Part shown: in pieces, positions 13,760-27,999 of the stretch
Layout of the letters: each line of letters starts with the position of its first letter
How positions within the stretch are numbered: position 1 is the first letter of the stretch
Origin: Cladorhizidae sp. MBARI D1340-BT2
Lineage: Eukaryota; Porifera; Demospongiae; Poecilosclerida; Cladorhizidae
Assembly (NCBI GenBank): GCA_028752905.1
Contig: JAQNBH010000003.1
Span: 30,808,722-30,872,721 of the forward strand
DNA length: 64,000 nt
Direction of reading: 5' to 3'
The notes under the pieces: generated by a model
Told to the model about the DNA's origin: nothing
The model's input: the letters and a program-made list of their open reading frames with translations, nothing else
Databases searched by the model: none
Translations under genes and position numbers: made by a program

Positions 13760-14815
13760 TTCCTGATGAAGGCTAGAGCATCTAGTCATTATTCCTGATG
13801 AAGGCAAGAGCATCTAGTCATTATTCCTGATGAAGGCTAGAGCATCTAGTCATTATGCCTGATGAAGGCCTGAGCATCTAGTCATTATTCCTGATGAAGG
13901 CTAGAGCATCTAGTCATTATTACTGATGAAGTCTAGAGCATCTAGTCATTATTTCTAATGAAGGCTAGAGCATCTAGTAAAGAAGGCAAGAGCACATAGT
14001 CATTATTCCTGATGAAGGTTAGAGCATCTAGTTATAATTCATGATGAAGGCTAGAGAATCTAGTCATTATTCCTGATGAATGCTAGAGCATCTAGTCATT
14101 ATTCCTGATGAAGTCTAGAGCATCTAGTCATTATTCCTGTTGAAGGCTAGAGCATCTAGTCATTAATACTGATGAAGGCTAGAGCATCTAGTCATTATTC
14201 CTGATGAAGGCTAGAGCATCTAGTCATTATACCTGATGAAGGCTAGAGCATCTAGTCATTATTCATGATGAAGGCTAGAGCATCTTATTCCTGATGAAGG
14301 CTAGAGCATCTAGTCATTATTCCTGATGAAGGCAAGAGCATCTAGTCATTATTCCTGATGAAGGCTAGAGCATCTAGTCATTATGCCTGATGAAGGCCTG
14401 AGCATCTAGTCATTATTCCTGATGAAGGCTAGAGCATCTAGTCATTATTACTGATGAAGTCTAGAGAATCTAGTCATTATTTCTAATGAAGGCTAGAGCA
14501 TCTAGTAAAGAAGGCAAGAGCACATAGTCATTATTCCTGATGAAGGTTAGAGCATCTAGTTATAATTCATGATGAAGGCTAGAGAATCTAGTCATTATTC
14601 CTGATGAATGCTAGAGCATCTAGTCATTATTCCTGATGAAGTCTAGAGCATCTAGTCATTATTCCTGTTGAAGGCTAGAGCATCTAGTCATTAATACTGA
14701 TGAAGGCTAGAGCATCTAGTCATTATTCCTGATGAAGGCTAGAGCATCTAGTCATTATACCTGATGAAGGCTAGAGCATCTAGTCATTATTCATGATGAA
14801 GGCTAGAGCATCTAG
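13760..14815. repeat. 528-bp tandem duplication with junction scar
   Basis: Two copies lie 528 bp apart. CATTATGCCTGATGAAGGCC is at 13851 and 14379, and the AAAGAAGGC unit is at 13979 and 14507. The junction is visible at 14281-14290, where a monomer reads GCATCTTATTCC and lacks 6 bp of the usual TCTAGTCATTATT; I noticed this sequence nowhere else. The paralogous region near 24.3-24.8 kb has a single copy, so the duplication is younger than the 10-kb-scale duplication. Outer limits are approximate. Confidence 0.85.
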
Positions 14816-17800
14816 TCATTATTTCTAATGAAGGCTAGAGAATCTAGTAATGAAGGCCAGAGCACCTAGTCATTATTCCTGATGAAGGTTAGAGCATCTA
14901 GTCATGAAGACTAGAGCATCTAGTCATTATTCATGATGAAGACTAGAGCATCTAGTCATTATTCCTGATGAAGGCTAGAGCATCTAGTCATTATTCCTGA
15001 TGAAGGCTAGAGCATCTAGTCATTATTCCTGATGAAGACTAGAGCATCTAGTAATGAACGCCAGAGCACCTAGTCATTATTCCTGATGAAGGTTAGAGCA
15101 TCTAGTCATGAAGACTAGAGCAACTAGTCATTAATCCTGAAGAAGACTAGAGCATCTAGTCATTATTCCTGATGAAGGCTAGAGCATCTAGTCATTATTC
15201 CTGATGAAGGCTAGATCATCTAGTCATTATTCCTGATGAAGGTTAGAGCATCTAGTCATAAAGACTAGAGCATCTAGTCATTATATTCCTGATGAAGACT
15301 AGAGCATCTAGTAACGAAGGCCAGAGCGCCTAGTCATTATTCCTGATGAAGGTTAGAGCATCTAGTCATGAAGACTAGAGCATCTAGTCATTATTCCTGA
15401 TGAAGACTAGAGCATCTAGTCATTATTCCTGATGAAGGCAAGAGCATCTAGTCATTATTCCTGATATAGGTTAGAGCATCTAGTCATTATTCCTGATGAA
15501 GGCTAGGTCATTATTCCTGATGAAGGCTAGAGCATCTAGTCATTATTCCAGATGAAGGCTAGAGCATCTAGTCATTATTTCTGATGAATGCCTGAGAATC
15601 TAGTCAATATTTCTGATGAAGGCTAGTCATTACTCCTTATGAAGGCTAGAGCATCTAGTCATTATTGCTGATGTAGGCTAGGGCATCTAGTCATTATTTC
15701 TGATGAAGACTAGAGCATCTAGTCGTTATAACTGATGAAGGCTAGAGCATCTAGTCATTATTCCTGATGAAGGCCTGAGCATCTAGTCATTATTTCTGAT
15801 GAAGGCTAGAGCATCTAGTAATGAAGGCCAGACAAACTAGTGATGAAGGATAGACCATCTAGTCATTATTCCTGATGAAGGCTAGAACATCTAGTCATTC
15901 TTCCTGGTGAAGGCTAGAGCATCTAGTCATTATTCCTGGTGAAGGCTATATAGAGCATCTAGTCATTATTGGTGAAGGCTAGAGCATCTAGTCATTACTC
16001 CTGATGAAGGCTATAGCATCTAGTTATTAATCCTGATGAAGGCTAGAGCATCTAGTCATTATTTCTAATGAAGGCTAGAGCATCTAGTAATGAAGGCCCT
16101 AGCATCTAGTCATTATTCCTGATGAAGACTAGAGCATCTAGTCATTATTCCTAATGAAGGCTAGAGCATCTAGTCATTATTCCTGATGAAGGCGAGAGCA
16201 CCTAGTCATTATTCATGATGACGGTTAGAGAATCTAGTCATTATCCCTGATGAAGGCTAGAGCATCTAGTCATTATTCCTGATGAAGGCAAGAGCATCTA
16301 GTCATTATTCCTGATGAAGGCTAGAGCATCTAGTCATTATTCCTGATGAAGGCTAGAGCATCTAGTCATTATTCCTGATGAAGGATAGAGCATCTAGTCA
16401 TTATTCCTGATGAAGGCTAGAGCATCTAGTCATTATTCCTGATGAAGGCTAGAGCATCTAGTCATTATTCCTGATGAAGGCTAGGTCATTATTCCTGATG
16501 AAGGCTAGAGCATCTAGTCATTATTTCTGGTAAAGGCTAGAACATCTAGTCATTATTCCTGATGAAGGCCTGAGCATCTAGTCATTATTTCTGATAAAGG
16601 CTAGAGCATCTAGTCATTATTCCTGATGAAGGCTAGAGCATCTAGTCATTATTCCTGATGAAGGCTACAGCATCTAGTCATTATTCCTGATGAAGACAAG
16701 AGCATCTAGGCATTATTTCTGATGAAGGCTAGAGCATCTAGTCATTATTGCTAGAGTATCTAGTCATTATTCCTGATGAAGACTATAGCATCTAGTCGTT
16801 ATTACTGATGAAGGCCTGAGCATCTAGTCATTATTACTGATGAAGTCTAGAGCATCTAGTCATTATTTCTAATGAAGGCTAGAGCATCTAGTAAAGAAGG
16901 CAAGAGCACATAGTCATTATTCCTGATGAAGGTTAGAGCATCTAGTTATAATTCATGATGAAGGCTAGAGCATCTAGTCATTATTCCTGATGAATGCTAG
17001 AGCATCTAGTCAATATTCCTGATGAAGGCTAGAGCATCTAGTAATGAAGGCCAGAGCACCTAGTCATTATTCCTGATGAAGACTAGAGCATCTAGTCATT
17101 ATTCCTGATGAAGGCTAGAGCATCTAGTCATTATTCCTGATGAAGGCTAGAGCATCTAGTCATTATTCCTGATGAATGCTAGAGCATCTAGTCATTATTT
17201 CTAATGAAGGCTAGAGCATCTAGTAATGAAGGCCAGAGCACCTAGTCATTATTCCTGATGAAGACTAGAGCATCTAGTCATTATTCCTGATGAAGGCTAG
17301 AGCATCTAGTCATTATTCGTGATGAAGGCTAGAGCATCTAGTCATTATTCCTGATGAAGGCTGGAGCATCTAGTCATTATTCCTGATGAGGGCTAGCATC
17401 TAGTCATTATTCCTGATGAAAGCTAGAGCATCTAGTCATTATTTCTAATGAAGGCTAGAGCATCTAGTAATGAAGGCCAGAGAACCTAGTGATGAAGGAT
17501 AGAGCATCTAGTCATTATTCCTGATGAAGGCTAGAGCATCTAGTCATTATTCCTGGTGAAGGCTAGAGCATCTAGTCATTATTCCTGATGAAGTTTAGAG
17601 GATCTAGTCATTATTCCTGATAAAGGCTAAGCATCTAGTCATTATTCCTGATGAAGGCTGTAGCATCTAGTTATTAATCCTGATGAAGGCTAGCATCTAG
17701 TCATTATTCCTGATGAAGGCAAGAGCATCTAATCATTATTTCTAATGAAGGCTAGAGCATCTTGTAATTAAGGCCAGAGTACTTAGTCATTATTCCTGAT

Positions 17801-19027
17801 TAAGTATAGAGCATCTAGTCATTATTCCTGATGAAGGCTAGAGCATCTAGTCATTATTCCTGATGAAGGCCTGAGCATCTAGTAGTGAAGGCTACATCAT
17901 CTAGTAATTAAGGCCAGAGCACCTAGTCATTATTCCTGATGAAGGTTAGAGCATCTAGTTATTATTCCTGATGAAGGCTAGAGCTAGTCATTATTCCTGA
18001 TGAAGGCTGGAGCATCTAGTCAATATTCCTGATGAAGGCTAGCATCTAGTCATTATTCCTGACGAAGGCTAGAGCATCTAGTCATTATTTCTAATTAAGG
18101 CTAGAGCATCTAATAATGAAGGCCAGAGCACCTAGTCATTATTCCTGATGAAGAATAGAGCATCTAGTCATTTTTCCTGATGAAGGCTAGGTCATTATTC
18201 CTGATGAAGGCTAGAGCATCTAGTCATTATTCCTGATGAAGGCTAGTCATTATTCCTGGTGAAGGCTAGACCATCTAGTCATTATTCCTGGTGAAGGCTA
18301 TATAGAGCATCTAATCATTATTCCTGGTGAAAGCTAGAGCATCTAGTCATTATTCCTGATGAAAGCTAAAGCATCTAGTCATTATTCCAGATGAAGGCTA
18401 GAGCATCTATTCATTATTTCTGATGAAGGTCTGAGCATCTAGCAATATTTCTGATGAAGGCTAGTCATTATTCCTTATGAAGGCTAGACCATCTAGTCAT
18501 TATTCCTGATGAAGGCTAGGGCATCTAGTCATTATTCCTGATGAAGACTAGAGCATCTAGTCATTATTACTGATGAAGGCTAGAGCATCTAGTCATTATT
18601 CCTGATGAAGGCCTGAGCATCTAGTCATTATTTCTGACGAAGGCCAAAGCATCTAGTCATTATTCCTTATGAAGGCTAGGGCATCTAGTCATTATTCCTG
18701 ATGAAGACTAGAGCATCTAGTCATTATTACTGATGAACGCTAGAGCATCTAGTCATTTTTCCTGATGAAGGCCTGAGCATCTAGTCATTATTTGTGATTA
18801 AGGCTAGAGCATCTAGTCATTATTCCTGATGAAGGCTACAGTATCTAGTCCTGATGAAGACTAGAGCATCTAGTCATTATTCCTGATGAAGGCTAGAGCA
18901 TCTAGTCATTATTCGTAATGAAGACTAGAGCATCTAGTCATTATTCCAGAAGAAGGCTACAGCATCTAGTCATTATTCCTGATGAAGACTAGAGCATCTA
19001 GTCATTATTCCTGATGAAGACTATAGA

Positions 19028-20890
19028 ATCTAGTCATTAATCATGATGAAGGCTAGAGCATCTAGTCATTATTCCTGATGAAGGCTAGAGCATCTAGTCA
19101 TTATTCCTGATGAAGGCTAGGTCATTATTCCTGATGAAGGCTAGAGAATCTAGTCATTATTCCTAATGAAGGCTAGAGCATCTAGTCATTATTCATGGTG
19201 AAGGCAAGAGCATCTAGTCATATTCATGGTGAAGTCTATATAGAGCATCTAGTCATTATTCCTGGTGAAGGCTAGAACATCTAGTCATTATTCCTGTTGA
19301 AGGCTAGAGCATCTAGTCAATATTCCTGATGAATGCTAGAGCATCTAGTCATTTCCTGATGAAGGCCTGATCATCTAGTCATTATTCCTGATGAAGGCTA
19401 GAGTTTCTAGTCATTATTCCTGATGAAGGCTACAGCATCTAGCCATTATTCCTGATGAAGGCTAGAGCATCTAGTCATTATTCCTGATGAAGGCTAGAGC
19501 ATCTAGTCATTGTTCCTGATGAAGGCTAGAGCATCTAGTCATTATTACTGATGAAGGCTAGAGCATCTAGTCATTATTCCTGATGAAGGCTAGAGCATCT
19601 AGTCATTATTCCTGATGAAGGCTAGAGCATCTAGTCATTATTCCTGATGAAGGCTACAGCATCTAGTCATTATTCCTGATCAAAGCTGGAGCATCTAGTC
19701 ATTATTCCTGATGAAGGCTAGCAACTAGTCTTTATTCCTGATGAAGGCTAGAGCATCTAGTCATTATTTCTAATGAAGGCTAGAGCATCTAGTAATGAAG
19801 GCCCTAGCATCTAGTCATTATCCTGATGAAGACTAGAGCATCTAGCCATTATTCCTGATGAAGGCTAGAGCATCTAGTCATTATTCCTGATGAAGGCCAG
19901 AGCACCTAGTCATTATTCCTGATGAAGATTAGAGCATTTAGTCATTATACCTGATGAAGGCTAGAGCATCTAGTCATTATTCCTGATGAAGGCAATATAA
20001 TCTAGTCATTATTCCTAATTAAAGGCTAGAGCATCTAGTCATTATTCCTGATGAAGGCTAGAGCATCTAGTCATTATTTCTAATGAAGGCTAGAGCATCT
20101 AGTAAAGAAGGCAAGAGCACATAGTCATTATTCCTGATGAAGGTTAGAGCATCTAGTTATAATTCATGATGAAGGCTAGAGCATCTAGTCATTATTCCTG
20201 ATGAATGCTAGAGCATCTAGTCATTATTGCTGATGAAGTCTAGAGCATCTAGTCATTATTCCTGTTGAAGGCTAGAGCATCTAGTCATTAATACTGATGA
20301 AGGCTAGAGCATCTAGTCATTATTCCTGATGAAGGCTAGAGCATCTAGTCATTATTTCTAATGAAGGCTAGAGAATCTAGTAATGAAGGCCAGAGCACCT
20401 AGTCATTATTCCTGAAGAAGGTTAGAGCATGTAGTCATGAAGACTAGAGCATCTAGTCATTATTCATGATGAAGACTAGAGCATCTAGTCATTATTCCTG
20501 ATGAAGGCTAGAGCATCTAGTCATTATTCCTGATGAAGGCTAGAGCATCTAGTCATTATTCCTGATGAAGACTAGAGCATCTAGTAATGAACGCCAGAGC
20601 ACCTAGTCATTATTCCTGATGAAGGTTAGAGCATCTAGTCATGAAGACTAGAGCAACTAGTCATTAATCCTGATGAAGACTAGAGCATCTAGTCATTATT
20701 CCTGATGAAGGCTAGAGCATCTAGTCATTATTCCTGATGAAGGCGAGATCATCTAGTCATTATTCCTGATGAAGGTTAGAGCATCTAGTCATGAAGACTA
20801 GAGCATCTAGTCATTATTCCTGATGAAGACTAGAGCATCTAGTAATGAAGGCCAGAGCACCTAGTCATTATTCCTGATGAAGGCTAGATC
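19028..20890. repeat. 1863-bp higher-order repeat, first copy
   Basis: First of two adjacent copies 1863 bp apart. Four markers keep the same spacing: TCATGATG after ATTAA (19041/20904), CAAAGCTGG (19681/21544), GTAGTCATGA (20431/22294) and AGGCGAGATC (20741/22604). Rare private variants such as GGCGAGATC and GCATGTAGTC are shared by both copies. The left limit is set by divergence just upstream of 19028 (GACTATAGAATC against GGCTAGATCATC). Confidence 0.92.
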
Positions 20891-22753
20891 ATCTAGTCAT
20901 TAATCATGATGAAGGCTAGAGCATCTAGTCATTATTCCTGATGAAGGCTAGAGCATCTAGTCATTATTCCTGATGAAGGCTAGGTCATTATTCCTGATGA
21001 AGGCTAGAGAATCTAGTCATTATTCCTAATGAAGGCTAGAGCATCTAGTCATTATTCATGGTGAAGGCAAGAGCATCTAGTCATATTCATGGTGAAGTCT
21101 ATATAGAGCATCTAGTCATTATTCCTGGTGAAGGCTAGAACATCTAGTCATTATTCCTGTTGAAGGCTAGAGCATCTAGTCAATATTCCTGATGAATGCT
21201 AGAGCATCTAGTCATTTCCTGATGAAGGCCTGATCATCTAGTCATTATTCCTGATGAAGGCTAGAGTTTCTAGTCATTATTCCTGATGAAGGCTACAGCA
21301 TCTAGCCATTATTCCTGATGAAGGCTAGAGCATCTAGTCATTATTCCTGATGAAGGCTAGAGCATCTAGTCATTGTTCCTGATGAAGGCTAGAGCATCTA
21401 GTCATTATTACTGATGAAGGCTAGAGCATCTAGTCATTATTCCTGATGAAGGCTAGAGCATCTAGTCATTATTCCTGATGAAGGCTAGAGCATCTAGTCA
21501 TTATTCCTGATGAAGGCTACAGCATCTAGTCATTATTCCTGATCAAAGCTGGAGCATCTAGTCATTATTCCTGATGAAGGCTAGCAACTAGTCTTTATTC
21601 CTGATGAAGGCTAGAGCATCTAGTCATTATTTCTAATGAAGGCTAGAGCATCTAGTAATGAAGGCCCTAGCATCTAGTCATTATCCTGATGAAGACTAGA
21701 GCATCTAGCCATTATTCCTGATGAAGGCTAGAGCATCTAGTCATTATTCCTGATGAAGGCCAGAGCACCTAGTCATTATTCCTGATGAAGATTAGAGCAT
21801 TTAGTCATTATACCTGATGAAGGCTAGAGCATCTAGTCATTATTCCTGATGAAGGCAATATAATCTAGTCATTATTCCTAATTAAAGGCTAGAGCATCTA
21901 GTCATTATTCCTGATGAAGGCTAGAGCATCTAGTCATTATTTCTAATGAAGGCTAGAGCATCTAGTAAAGAAGGCAAGAGCACATAGTCATTATTCCTGA
22001 TGAAGGTTAGAGCATCTAGTTATAATTCATGATGAAGGCTAGAGCATCTAGTCATTATTCCTGATGAATGCTAGAGCATCTAGTCATTATTGCTGATGAA
22101 GTCTAGAGCATCTAGTCATTATTCCTGTTGAAGGCTAGAGCATCTAGTCATTAATACTGATGAAGGCTAGAGCATCTAGTCATTATTCCTGATGAAGGCT
22201 AGAGCATCTAGTCATTATTTCTAATGAAGGCTAGAGAATCTAGTAATGAAGGCCAGAGCACCTAGTCATTATTCCTGAAGAAGGTTAGAGCATGTAGTCA
22301 TGAAGACTAGAGCATCTAGTCATTATTCATGATGAAGACTAGAGCATCTAGTCATTATTCCTGATGAAGGCTAGAGCATCTAGTCATTATTCCTGATGAA
22401 GGCTAGAGCATCTAGTCATTATTCCTGATGAAGACTAGAGCATCTAGTAATGAACGCCAGAGCACCTAGTCATTATTCCTGATGAAGGTTAGAGCATCTA
22501 GTCATGAAGACTAGAGCAACTAGTCATTAATCCTGATGAAGACTAGAGCATCTAGTCATTATTCCTGATGAAGGCTAGAGCATCTAGTCATTATTCCTGA
22601 TGAAGGCGAGATCATCTAGTCATTATTCCTGATGAAGGTTAGAGCATCTAGTCATGAAGACTAGAGCATCTAGTCATTATTCCTGATGAAGACTAGAGCA
22701 TCTAGTAATGAAGGCCAGAGCACCTAGTCATTATTCCTGATGAAGGCTAGATC
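20891..22753. repeat. 1863-bp higher-order repeat, second copy
   Basis: Second copy of the pair. I saw no differences from the first copy in the parts compared by eye. At the right end ATTATTCATGATG (22770 region) replaces ATTAATCATGATG, and the order then diverges. This is among the youngest duplications in the window, or possibly an assembly duplication. Confidence 0.92.
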
Positions 22754-25700
22754 ATCTAGTCATTATTCATGATGAAGGCTAGAGCATCTAGTCATTATTT
22801 CTAATGAAGGCTAGAGCATCTAGTAATGAAGGCCAGAGCACCTAGTCATTATTCCTGATGAAGGTTAGAGCATCTAGTCATGAAGACTAGAGCATCTAGT
22901 CATTATTCATGATGAAGACTAGAGCATCTAGTCATTATTCCTGATGAAGGCTAGAGCATCTAGTCATTATTCCTGATGAAGGCTAGAGCATCTAGTCATT
23001 ATTCCTGATGAAGACAAGAGCATCTAGTAATGAATGCCAGAGCACCTAGTCATTATTCCTGATGAAGGTTAGAGCATCTAGTCATGAAGACTAGAGCATT
23101 TAGTCATTAATCCTGATGAAGACTAGAGCATCTAGTCATTATTCCTGATAAAGGCTAGAGCATCTAGTCATTATTCCTTATGAAGGTTAGAGCATCTAGT
23201 CATGAAGACTAGAGCATCTAGTCATGAAGACTAGAGCATCTAGTCATTAATCCTGATGAAGACTAGAGCATCTAGTAATGAAGGCCAGAGCACCTAGTCA
23301 TTATTCCTGATGAAGGTTAGAGCATCTAGTCATGAAGACTAGAGCATCTAGTCATTATTCCTGATGAAGACTAGAGCATCTAGTCATTATTCCTGATGAA
23401 GGCTAGAGCATCTAGTCATTATTCCTGATATAGGCTAGAGCATCTAGTCATTATTCCTGATGAAGGCTAGGTCATTATTCCTGATGAAGGCTAGAGCATC
23501 TAGTCATTATTCCAGATGAAGGCTAGAGCATCTAGTCATTATTTCTGATGAAGGCCTGAGAATCTAGTCAATATTTCTGATGAAGGCTAGTCATTACTCC
23601 TTATGAAGGCTAGAGCATCTAGTCATTATTCCTGATGAAGGCTAGGGCATCTAGTCATTATTTCTGATGAAGACTAGAGCATCTAGTCGTTATAACTGAT
23701 GAAGGCTAGAGCATCTAGTTATTATTCCTGATGAAGGACTGAGCATCTAGTCATTATTTCTGATGAAGGCTAGAGCATCTAGTAATGAAGGCCAGACAAA
23801 CTAGTGATGAAGGATAGACCATCTAGTCATAATTCCTGATGAAGGCTAGAACATCTAGTCATTCTTCCTGGTGAAGGCTAGAGCATCTAGTCATTATTCC
23901 TGGTGAAGGCTATATAGAGCATCTAGTCATTATTGGTGAAGGCTAGAGCATCTAGTCATTACTCCTGATGAAGTTTAGAGCATCTAGTCATTATTCCTGA
24001 TGAAGGCTAAGCATCTAGTCATAATTCCTGATGAAGACTGTAGCATCTAGTTATTAATCCTGATGAAGGTTACCATCTAGTCATTATTCCTGATGAAGGC
24101 TAGAGCATCTAGTCATTATTTCTAATGATGAAGGCTCTAGCATCTAGTCATTATTCCTGATGAAGACTAGAGCATCTAGTCATTAATCCTATTGAAGGCT
24201 AGAGCATCTAGTCATTATTCCTGATGAAGGCCAGAGCACCTAGTCATTATTCATGATGAAGGTTAGAGCATCTAGTCATTATTCCTGATGAAGGCTAGAG
24301 CATCTAGTCATTATTCCTGATGAAGGCAAGAGCATCTAGTCATTATTCCTGATGAAGGCTAGAGCATCTAGTAATTATGCCTGATGAAGGCCTGAGCATC
24401 TAGTCATTATTCCTGATGAAGGCTAGAGCATCTAGTCATTATTACTGATGAAGTCTAGAGCATCTAGTCATTATTTCTAATGAAGGCTAGAGCATCTAGT
24501 AAAGAAGGCAAGAGCACATAGTCATTATTCCTGATGAAGGTTAGAGCATCTAGTTATAATTCATGATGAAGGCTAGAGAATCTAGTCATTATTCCTGATG
24601 AATGCTAGAGCATCTAGTCATTATTCCTGATGAAGTCTAGAGCATCTAGTCATTATTCCTGTTGAAGGCTAGAGCATCTAGTCATTAATACTGATGAAGG
24701 CTAGAGCATCTAGTCATTATTCCTGATGAAGGCTAGAGCATCTAGTCATTATACCTGATGAAGGCTAGAGCATCTAGTCATTATTCATGATGAATGCTAG
24801 AGCATCTAGTCATTATTTCTAATGAAGGCTAGAGAATCTAGTAATGAAGGCCAGAGCACCTAGTCATTATTCCTGATGAAGGTTAGAGCATCTAGTCATG
24901 AAGACTAGAGCATCTAGTCATTATTCATGATGAAGACTAGAGCATCTAGTCATTATTCCTGATGAAGGCTAGAGCATCTAGTCATTATTCCTGATAAAGG
25001 CTAGAGCATCTAGTCATTATTCCTGATGAAGACTAGAGCATCTAGTAATGAACGCCAGAGCACCTAGTCATTATTCCTGATGAAGGTTAGAGCATCTAGT
25101 CATGAAGACTAGAGCAACTAGTCATTAATCCTGATGAAGACTAGAGCATCTAGTCATTATTCCTGATGAAGGCTAGAGCATCTAGTCATTATTCCTGATG
25201 AAGGCTAGATCATCTAGTCATTATTCCTGATGAAGGTTAGAGCATCTAGTCATGAAGACTAGAGCATCTAGTCATTATATTCCTGATGAAGACTAGAGCA
25301 TCTAGTAATGAAGGCCAGAGCACCTAGTCATTATTCCTGATGAAGGTTAGAGCATCTAGTCATGAAGACTAGAGCATCTAGTCATTATTCCTGATGAAGA
25401 CTAGAGCATCTAGTCATTATTCCTGATGAAGGCAAGAGCATCTAGTCATTATTCCTGATATAGGTTAGAGCATCTAGTCATTATTCCTGATGAAGGCTAG
25501 GTCATTATTCCTGATGAAGGATAGAGCATCTAGTCATTATTCCAGATGAAGGCTAGAGTATCTAGTCATTATTTCTGATGAATGCCTGAGAATCTAGTCA
25601 ATATTTCTGATGAAGGCTAGTCATTACTCCTTATGAAGGCTAGAGCATCTAGTCATTATTCCTGATGTAGGCTAGGGCATCTAGTCATTATTTCTGATGA

Positions 25701-27999
25701 AGACTAGAGCATCTAGTCGTTATAACTGATGAAGGCTAGAGCATCTAGTCATTATTCCTGATGAAGGCCTGAGCATCTAGTCATTATTTCTGATGAAGGC
25801 TAGAGCATCTAGTAATGAAGGCCAGACAAACTAGTGATGAAGGATAGACCATCTAGTCATTATTCTTGATGAAGGCTAGAACATCTAGTCATTCTTCCTG
25901 GTGAAGGCTAGAGCATCTAGTCATTATTCCTGGTGAAGGCTATATAGAGCATCTAGTCATTATTGGTGAAGGCTAGAGCATCTAGTCATTACTCCTGATG
26001 AAGTTTAGAGCATCTAGTCATTATTCCTGATGAAGGCTAAGCATCTAGTCATAATTCCTGATGAAGGCTATAGCATCTAGTTATTAATCCTGATGAAGGC
26101 TAGAGCATCTAGTCATTATTTCTAATGAAGGCTAGAGCATCTAGTAATGAAGGCCCTAGCATCTAGTCATTATTCCTGATGAAGACTAGAGCATCTAGTC
26201 ATTATTCCTAATGAAGGCTAGAGCATCTAGTCATTATTCCTGATGAAGGCGAGAGCACCTAGTCATTATTCATGATGAAGGTTAGAGCATCTAGTCATTA
26301 TCCCTGATGAAGGCTAGAGCATCTAGTCATTATTCCTGATGAAGGCAAGAGCATCTAGTCATTATTCCTGATGAAGGCTAGAGCATCTAGTCATTATTCC
26401 TGATGAAGGCTAGAGCATCTAGTCATTATTCCTGATGAAGGCTAGAGCATCTAGTCATTATTCCTGATGAAGGCCTGAGCATCTAGTCATTATTTCTGAT
26501 AAAGGCTAGAGCATCTAGTCATTATTCCTGATGAAGGCTAGAGCATCTAGTCATTATTCCTGATGAAGGCTACAGCATCTAGTCATTATTCCTGATGAAG
26601 ACTAGAGCATCTAGGCATTATTTCTGATGAAGGCTAGAGCATCTAGTCATTATTGCTAGAGTATCTAGTCATTATTCCTGATGAAGACTGTAGCATCTAG
26701 TCGTTATTACTGATGAAGGCCTGAGCATCTAGTCATTATTCCTGATGAAGGCTAGAGCATCTAGTCATTATTACTGATGAAGTCTAGAGCATCTAGTCAT
26801 TATTTCTAATGAAGGCTAGAGCATCTAGTAAAGAAGGCAAGAGCACATAGTCATTATTCCTGATGAAGGTTAGAGCATCTAGTTATAATTCATGATGAAG
26901 GCTAGAGCATCTAGTCATTATTCCTGATGAATGCTAGAGCATCTAGTCATTATTCCTGATGAAGGCTAGAGCATCTAGTAATGAAGGCCAGAGCACCTAG
27001 TCATTATTCCTGATGAAGACTAGAGCATCTAGTCATTATTCCTGATGAAGGCTAGAGCATCTAGTCATTATTCCTGATGAAGGCTAGAGCATCTAGTCAT
27101 TATTCCTGATGAATGCTAGAGCATCTAGTCATTATTTCTAATGAAGGCTAGAGCATCTAGTAATGAAGGCCAGAGCACCTAGTCATTATTCCTGATGAAG
27201 ACTAGAGCATCTAGTCATTATTCCTGATGAAGGCTAGAGCATCTAGTCATTATTCCTGATGAAGGCTAGAGCATCTAGTCATTATTCCTGATGAAGGCTG
27301 GAGCATCTAGTCATTATTCCTGATGAGGGCTAGCATCTAGTCATTATTCCTGATGAAAGCTAGAGCATCTAGTCATTATTTCTAATGAAGGCTAGAGCAT
27401 CTAGTAATGAAGGCCAGAGCACCTAGTGATGAAGGATAGAGCATCTAGTCATTATTCCTGATGAAGGCTAGAGCATCTAGTCATTATTCCTGGTGAAGGC
27501 TAGAGCATCTAGTCATTATTCCTGATGAAGTTTAGAGGATCTAGTCATTATTCCTGATAAAGGCTAAGCATCTAGTCATTATTCCTGATGAAGGCTGTAG
27601 CATCTAGTTATTAATCCTGATGAAGGCTAGCATCTAGTCATTATTCCTGATGAAGGCAAGAGCATCTAATCATTATTTCTAATGAAGGCTAGAGCATCTT
27701 GTAATTAAGGCCAGAGCACTTAGTCATTATTCCTGATGAAGTATAGAGCATCTAGTCATTATTCCTGATGAAGGCTAGAGCATCTAGTCATTATTCCTGA
27801 TGAAGGCCTGAGCATCTAGTAGTGAAGGCTACATCATCTAGTAATGAAGGCCAGAGCACCTAGTCATTATTCCTGATGAAGGTTAGAGCATCTAGTTATT
27901 ATTCCTGATGAAGGCTAGAGCTAGTCATTATTCCTGATGAAGGCTGGAGCATCTAGTCAATATGCCTGATGAAGGCTAGCATCTAGTCATTATTCCTGA

